This document shows positions 12,801-21,800 of a stretch of 64,000 nucleotides of DNA, in pieces (the stretch's first letter is position 1; each line of letters opens with the position of its first letter). The position numbers and the translations under genes are program-made. The DNA is from Acanthopleura granulata (lineage: Eukaryota > Mollusca > Polyplacophora > Chitonida > Chitonidae), in contig JABBOT010000023.1 in NCBI GenBank assembly GCA_016165875.1, forward strand, positions 3,077,644 to 3,141,643, read 5' to 3'. The notes below the pieces were generated by a model, which made no database searches, was not told the DNA's origin, and was given only the letters and a program-made list of their open reading frames with translations.

Positions 12801-15800
12801 GAATCAGAAGTTGTTGAATGATGACAGGCTTGGTAAGATATATTAAGGTTGACAGGTAATCTATGAGGACCACAATATTAACCAAGTAAAATAAAGACAT
12901 TTTTGTACCAGTTTGAGGCCAGTAAAGTGGGGCTAATACCTGTGAAAAGCACAGGTGAACTTTTTGTTTTCATTATCATCTGTATAAGACCATAAAAGTC
13001 AGGCCAACAGTGAAAGATAGGGCTAATTTCTCTGTAAGACCGTTGTGTTCATTATTCATTATGAATACATGTAGTTGTTAATCATTACTGAGGACGCCAA
13101 ATATTGGCCAGATGTCAGCATAATGTGACGGATAGGGTGTCATGTCTTAGCTTTCCAGTCAGGCAGCAGTATAAATACATTGGAATTGAGAGCTGTATGT
13201 CACAAGTAGTTACCATCTATGACCGAAATAATATTAAGAAAGATGTGTTTTTTGAGCAAACAAAATTGTATGGTATACCAAAGGTGTTTCCTAGAGTTTA
13301 CATCGCATTTACAATGTTTATCCGTATGCGGAAATGCAGGTGGAAATCCCCTGATGAGGGTATTGTACGAAGCCGACACCCCAGAGGGGCGCACAGAGCT
13401 GGGCAATCTGGCGGAAGTGCCGGCCTTCTGGAGGCACAGGTCACACATCTCCCTGGAGCATCTAGAGCAAGTGTTCAATCAGCAAGAGAACCAAGGCCCT
13501 GGGACAAACAGCACTGAGCAGTTCGCTCTTCTACAGCTCTTCCTGCAACAGGTCAGGGACGTGGAGCTTCCTTTTGTTATTAAAGTGTTTATTTATTCAT
13601 TTATTTTATTGGGTTGTTTCGCCGTACTCAAGGATATTTCACTTATGCAATTGCTTTTCAGCATTATGGTGGGAGGAAACCAAGCAGAGTCAGGGGGAAA
13701 CCCATGAGAGGCCCCTACATGATCTTACTGTGCTCGGCACACTTACCACTTGGCCATGCATTATAGTGTACACGGTCTCCCTACTGCTCACCTCTGCTGT
13801 TTTTGTTGAACTTTCCCAACCACAGATGTTTCAAAAGGCAGCAGAGCAGTGTGCTTGTGCTCAGTGATTGGACTGCCCAGGGTGGAACTGTGGAATGATT
13901 GTAAAAAGTAAAAGAAGGCTTGCTTTTTTGTGGTCACCACAGCAGTAGATTTGTCTGTAAGCCGTACACGCTTATGTCAACTGTGATGGAATGCCCGAAA
14001 CCTGCTACCTACATTCTGGTGATGATTAAGCGTCCTATTTCACTCAGGTGCTTTAAAACTAAGTATGAATTCATTCTTAGTTGATACTAAGATACAGCTG
14101 TATAAGTTGGTCAGTGGGTGAAATTTTTAACATCCAGTCTCTTTGATTTATTTATTTATTTGATTGTTTTTAAGGCCGCCCTAAAGAATATTTCACATAT
14201 ACGACGGCAACGAACCAATCTTTTTAACATGGATGTCATATCCTTTAACATAGACCACTCACTAAACACTGAGCCTGAGTGCAAGATGACATAAAACCCT
14301 GTACGGTGTGTGCTGGCTTATAAAGGGCTTCCATCTTGTCCTATATGTCCTGTAAATGATCCACAAGCATATAAATTCTTTAATCCATTAGCAGACATTC
14401 CTGATGACAACACTGAAGTTATTGTCCATGTTTTGTCTTGTTTGTCTACCAGTACCATCACAGATCCTTCAGAGGACAGTAACATGAATGAAGTTAATCA
14501 TGTATTGTCATGCTTGACAGTGACACGGAACCATGTAAATCCACTAGCAGACATTCACAGTGACGGCAATAGGATTTTTACTTTGTTTTGTTCACCAGGA
14601 CCATGTGTTGAGAGCAATCCAGTACCTGCCGAGCATCCTGAAGCTCCAGAAACTTCTGATCCAGAAGTTCCAGCGTAGGATTGATGCGTCCGAGGCCAAC
14701 AGCATGCATCATATGCAGGTCTACCAAGAGCTGGATGGTAAAAAAAAAAAAAAAAACTTCATGGATTAGTTGTTATTCAGGGCCCACTTTCACAAAACTG
14801 TGTAAATTAATTTTTCATAAATTGATCATGTTACCATCTAGATGATGTCTTTTATGAGAAAAGTTCGAAAAAAAGTGATTAAGGAAGTTTTGTGAAAGTG
14901 GCCAGAGAATTGCCATGAAAATCAATGTATTTATTAGCCTGTAATGAGAACCTTGTTAAAAGAGATTGTCTTTGCATTAACACTCATTAAACACTTAAAT
15001 TTTTCTGCAAAATTGAGTAGAGATTATCGTTTGTGGTATCTGGCAGTTTAGTTCCTTTTTTTTTCATGCCTTAATCTTTTGATTGTTATGGTGCATAATT
15101 TACATATTTTCACAAAAACCTCAGGGAGGTATAATATATCAAGTTTAAGAAGGTGTATGTGAACTCACATGAACTATGACATGCATGTACCTTGTAATTA
15201 ATTTATGGATTCACTTTTCTTAAATGTAAGCGTGTTCATTCATGTGTGGATTTAATTTGTAACTGGATTGCTGATCATCTTTATGTAAACATATCACAAG
15301 GACTGGTAAACATACATTTAATTTGAAATGAAGTACCTTAATCTGAAGGAATGACATGTGCTACTGCATATGACTGAGAGCAACGTTCCCCCTTTGTGTG
15401 AGTAGCTAGGACAGCATTGGGCCGGCATGGTTCAAGGAGGAAAGCACAGTTATATGAAAGTGTTCTTAACGGTGAGTCTCTAAATAGTTAAATGTTTGTC
15501 CCTGCATGCAGGTTAGAGACTGAATGAAGCGTGACAAAACATTTTGACATACAGATAGTCTTTTTTGCAGCTGACATCAGTCCCAACTTATAGTATCTGT
15601 TTCGTTCAACAGATCTCAACCAGAGAGACTATAAGAAGCTGTTACATGATGTATCCCAGGCTTGGGACTGTGTCCGGGAAAGCATCCCATCTCACGGTAA
15701 ACTAAAGTTTTTAAGCGTTGAGACTGTACAACCATAAAGCTTTCTGTATGACCACTGCAAGTGAAGGCAGTAGTGTCAGGAAGGGGGTGGAGAGGGGGCT

Positions 15801-18800
15801 CCTATTTTTAACTTGCCTGGCAGAAAATGCTTTCTGCCTTTAAAGGTCTGCCACAAAATGGAAAAGATTAACATCACTTTGAGAGCCTGTAATGCCGTCC
15901 AGGGGTTGAAAAACTCACAATATGGGTTGGTAAGCTCGACAGATCTCAGATGTGTATGGCTCAAGAGTAAGATACCATGCTTTGTTATTGCTTTAAAAAT
16001 TTTCTTCAGAAATATTGAGCAAAAGCAGAATAGTGAAGCCATTATTTATTTCCTAATTATGGACTACTTTGTTTTTGTAATGTTTCACTTTGAAAACAGA
16101 CGGTGCTTGTACGTAAGAGGTTTCCATGGCAGGAGTGGTATAATGTGCTAGCATGCAACATGATAACTCTCGCAGGTATTGACCTCTCTGGTCGTACCTA
16201 TGAAGGTCTGCCAGCAACCTAACGATGGTTGTAGGTTTCCCCCGGGGTCTGTCTGGTTTCCTCGGATCACAAGGCTGGTTGAAACAAGTGAAATATTCCT
16301 GAGTAAGGTGTAAAACACTAGTCAAACATAAAAAGTAAATATATAAATAGTTCTACTTATGATGTGACTCAGTTGTAGACAGTATATTTGTGTTTAGTGT
16401 CCAGATCATGGTGAGATGTAGGCTGTATATTTGTGTTTGTTGTGTGTTCCGCTCATGGTGAGATGTTGGCTGTATATTTGTGTTTGTTGTGTGTTCAGGT
16501 CATGGTGAGATGCAGGCTGTATATTTGTGTTTGTTGTGTGTTCCGCTCATGGTGAGATGTTGGCTGTATATTTGTGTTTGTTGTGTGTTCCGCTCATGGT
16601 GAGATGTAGGATGTGTATTTGTGTTTGTTGTGTGTTCCGCTCATGGTGAGATGTAGGCTGTATATTTGTGTTTGTTGTGTGTTCCGCTCATGGTGAGATG
16701 TAGGCTGTATATTTGTGTTTGTTGTGTGTTCCACTCATGGTGAGATGTAGGCTGTATATTTGTGTTTGTTGTGTGTTCAGCTCATGGTGAGATGTAGGCT
16801 GTATATTTGTGTTTGTTGTGTGTTCCGCTCATGGTGAGATGTAGGCTGTATATTTGTGTTTGTTGTGTGTTCCGCTCATGGTGAGATGTAGGCTGTATAT
16901 TTGTGTTTGTTGTGAGTTCCACTTGTGGTAAGATGTTGAGTATACATTTGTGTTGTGTGTTCTGCCCATGGTGAGATCTAGACTGAACATATTGTGTGTC
17001 TGTTGTCAGGCTATCCAAGCCCTAAAGGTCGTGTGTTTGTGCCGCGGGAATATTGTCAACAATCGATCAGCAGTAACTCAAGGTTGGCTATGCTCCTTCC
17101 CAGCCTGAGGGGACTAGGGCTGTGCTCTTATGCCCTGGTCCACTTTCTGCTCATGAAACAAAACGAGTTTCTGCAACAGTACTATCAGATCACAGGCAAG
17201 GAGATGTCCAGGTGAGCAAAATGGTGGACTGGGTAAATGATGATTATAATGAATAATATCGAAGAAGAACTCATGTCACGACAAACTTTCAGTATTTTTT
17301 TTAACTTTTTCATGTAAATAGCCACTTTTATTTTTAATTATACAAAGGGTATGCTAGGAGCCAATCATCTCTGCTGTTTCAGTAGTTATTACCCTTCGGC
17401 CAATTTTGGCCAAGAGATATTGTTGTAGCGGAAGGCGTCTGTCCGTCCATTCATATTCCTCATAAACGCTCTGTGTCTAGAACGGTTTATTGGATATTCA
17501 CCAAACTTATACCACGCTTACACATTGGCATGAGGTAGAAGCCTTTTGATTTTCAGCAACCTTGACCTTTTTGTTCTAGGTCATTGAGGTCATTTAATTT
17601 AAATTTTATACAAGGCTTGTAAACATATCACAAGTTCACCAAACTTACATAATACTGGCACTTTGGCAAGAGGAAGAACCCTATTGATTTTCAGCGACCA
17701 TGACCTTTTTCTTCAAGGTCATTTGGTTCATTGGAGTTAAATTCTTGTAAGCACTCTATCTCTAGAACAGTATAGCCCAAGTTCACCAAACTTACACCAC
17801 ACTTACACATTGGTGTGAGGACTTGGTGTTCATCAACTTTGACCTTTTTCTTCAAGGTCATTGGGGTCATTTGAATGAAATTCAAACATAAGCTCACCAA
17901 ACGTGCATTTTGGCATGAGGAAGAACCCTATTTTTTTTTTAGCAACTTTGACCTTTTCTTCAAGGTTTTGGGGTTATTGGAGTTAAATTCTTGCTGTTTC
18001 TATGGACAGTTAAGCCCAAGTCACCAAACTTACACCACATTTAAACATAGGTGTGAGGACGAACCCTATTAATTTTCATCAACCTTGACCTTTTTTTTCA
18101 AGGTCAGTGGGGACGTTAAAGTTAAATTTTATAAAGCGTTCTAAATGCTGTATCTCTTGAACAGTTTGTCCAAAGTTCACCAAATTTATATAACACCTAC
18201 ACAGTGTTATGAATGGCTGATATTGTAAATATTATCTCTTGGAATTTGTATCTGTTGGTTACATTGAACATGTGCTTAATGCCAAGGTGTTTTAAGTGCA
18301 TTGCAGGGTATTTTTATAAACTAACCTTGCAGTCAAAACTTTTGCAAGACTATCAAGTCACCACATATCATGTAGATTCTTGTTCAGAATCTTGCTTGCA
18401 CAAAGGGATCGTGAGCAACAATTGTCGTAACTTACAACAAGAAATTGCAATCGGCATGACCATGTTGTAAATATTTACAATCAACCTAAAATTAACTTTG
18501 AGTACAAGAAACAAACTTCTATTTAGCAATTGTTCAAATTTGTACAACTTAATTGTCTCAAAAAGATGTTATGAGACGTTTTTCACCTGTGGTTCTTGTT
18601 ACCTGCTGAATCATGAAGATGAAGACAAGATAAAGTTGTTGACTTGCACATATCTCATTTACGAAGACCACGTTTATGCCAAGGGTGTAACTTATTTTTA
18701 CAATCATTTGTAGGGTTTACCATAGATTGTGGCTAAATCCCTTCGTGGAAGCAGACCCAGAACCATCCTATATCATTGTACATGTCTGACTTACTTTTGC

Positions 18801-21800
18801 TGGTTTTAGCAACTGTTGTACATATATGTATTCTAAACTTGTACCCTGCCTCTTTTTTTCAGTGTTGACACTGTGGACTGTTGCCATGGCAGCTCTCTGA
18901 CACTCGCCCATCTGATCAGCTACGATCCTGATAGAGACATTCTGCCACTCATCCTTGCTAACTCCAAATATTCTTTTGAAGTCGGCAAAGGAACACAAGT
19001 GCAGTACGACTTCATCAACTTTCAGCATCAGCTAGATAGCCGCTTTTTCCAGGGCAAACCTCTCCTCAGAGTGGAACAGGTATCCTTACACTCACACTTA
19101 TGTACAAATTTCTGTACATTTGTAGCTGAATTTCATTGATTATTTAATCACCAGAATTGTAAAGATGATGGATATTGTGTCATTGACCTGTTTGTGATTA
19201 TGATCGGTCCTTTGCTGTTTCACACAGGTGGAGACTGTGATATTCCGCACAGAAGTTTCCAGTGCTAGTGTTTTCAGGACTCTCCGAGGGAAAATCAGAC
19301 AGGTGAGATTTGAAAAGAGATGAAATACAGAGCTGACAAATCTCACTTAGAGAGTAGTAGACAACTTTAATAGGATTATTCATGTCTTTCATACATCTGG
19401 CCTGAAAGGAAGGAAGCTGTATATGTATGTCCCTCCTTTAATCTTCTCCACAGCTGTTGATCAAGATGACTTTACTGTTGGTAGATGTATTACTGAGGAC
19501 CCAGGGAAATACAGTGTTCAAGTATTCAAAACATTGTGCATTGCTTATGCAAATTAGCATGTGATGATTTTGCAAACAGAGACTACACCAGTTTAATTTA
19601 ATAAGACAACATTACAACATAATGCTGTTGGGGCCATAATCGAATGACCAAATATTATGTACTGTATTTCATCCAGTTTAACTGTTTTCAAGTGACACAT
19701 TTTGCTGGATACCGATTAATCCACCCACATTAAAGGGCCACCTTTTGTGTATTTTGATTAATTTGTTATCAGAAAGACTAAATTGTTGGTATCAAAATTA
19801 TTATATTAAGGCCTTAATGAAGGTGCAATTTAACAAACCAGTGGCCGTACTTAATTAAGACAAGAAACCTTTTGTGTTAATGTCTTATCAGAAAAACTTA
19901 ATTTTTGGCACCAAAAGTATTATATTAACTCCTTGATTAAAGTGCATTCGTACAGACCAATGACAGAGCTAAACATTTGTAATGCAAAGGGAGATATGCA
20001 TGAATAAGTAAAGATTTTACAGGTGATTCCGTAGCGTTTCTGTGGTGCAGGTATCGCTGTGGCAGGGTGTGAAGGCACAGATCTGCAAGGAGCTGCGCTC
20101 CGTCCCTGATGTCTGCAGCGCTCTGGCTAATGTTGATGTCAGCATCAGCTTCCTGGTGTCGACGCCACGACAACCAGAGCTGCACCTGGAGGACTTCATG
20201 GTGAACACCCTCAAGATGGCTGAGCCGCTCTACAGCCCACAGGTCACAACCACTTACTGTTCTCAGAAAACAGCCTATTAAATTTCATTATAGAACACAT
20301 TGGATTTTAAGACTACTGTCTTAATGTGTTACTCTAGAATTTTGAATAATGGCAATCATGTTATGTTTTTCAGTTGTTTCAGTTGAATTATATAATTCAG
20401 AGAAAAAATTAAGAGACATACACATAACATTTGTGACTGGGCAAGACGTATTCTGGTCAGGGCAACATTCTGCTTTTGGTTTGTCAACTGATTAACCCAT
20501 TTCTTTTTAATTATAGACACCTTTCAGGTTATTTGTCTGTTTTGTGTTTTTGGATGTGTTTCAGTGTTTTCTCCTGAATAAGGTCTTGATACTTCAAATT
20601 CGCAGTCAAACTATTTTGAGCTAGAATCCATCACACAATCTCATTCATCAAGCGCTGTGTCCGCTGGGCATAAGCCAATGTTCCCTGCTAAAAGGGAATT
20701 TCATGGAAGTTTGGATTAAAATTAATTTCCCTGTGGTTATAATTATGGAAAGGGTGTGATGCAGACTAGGTAAAGTATATTGAATGTTTGCTGCAGGCCA
20801 AGGCACATTGCCTGTTTAAGCACGCTCAAGCATTGTGGCTGCTGCTGTCCCTGGAGAAGATGAGACGACTCACACATCATGGTCAGGTGAGTGGTGCACT
20901 TTGACATTCAGTAATGTTTTTGACCTGCAGAAAATCTGTGTTATTGACCTGACATAGTCACGCTTACTGACCTGAAAAGGCCAGTGTTATTGATCTCAGA
21001 CTGTCAGCGTTATTGACATTAGACATTGTTATTGACCTCACACAGTCAGTCTTGCTGATGTCAGACAGTCAATGGTATTGACCTTAAACACACAGTGTTA
21101 TTGACCTCACACAGTCTTTGTTATTGAAATGAGGGGAGACATATAGCGATGATTTTTTTTCCATCCGTCTTGTTCAACTTTGTGTGTAGCACATCGGCAA
21201 CTATTACACGTGAGATTCTCAAACTCACACAAAGTGTGCAAAATGACCTGGTGTGTGCTGTCTGGTGTTTTTTTTTTCACATTTTGATCTATTTTAGGAG
21301 CTATCTGCACTTGACCCTATATTCCAACTCTGTGCAGAGCATATCTGTGCAACTATTATACATAGGATTCTTTAGCTCACACAAATTGTTCAAAATGACC
21401 TGAAGATGTGCACTGTTTGGTTATTTTTCGGTGTTTACATCTATTATAGGAGTTGTGTGCCCTTGCGCATATTTCTTAAGTAAGTGTACAGCATATCTCA
21501 GCAACTGTTAGACATAGACTGTTAGGATTCTGTAGCTCACACAAAGTGTGCAAAATGACCTGAAGTCAAGTCTTTTTTTCACGTTTCCATCTATATTAGG
21601 AGTTGTCTCCTTTGCGCATTTTTCTCAACTTTGTTCAGAGAATATCTCTGCAAATATTGGGCATAGGATTCTCAAACTCTCACAATGTGTGCAAAATGAC
21701 TTATGCACTGTTACGTTATTTTTTCACATTTAACGATTTATTTCAGCAGTTGTCTGCCCTTGCGGGTATTGCTAAATTTGTACATAGACTCAGTTCCTCC

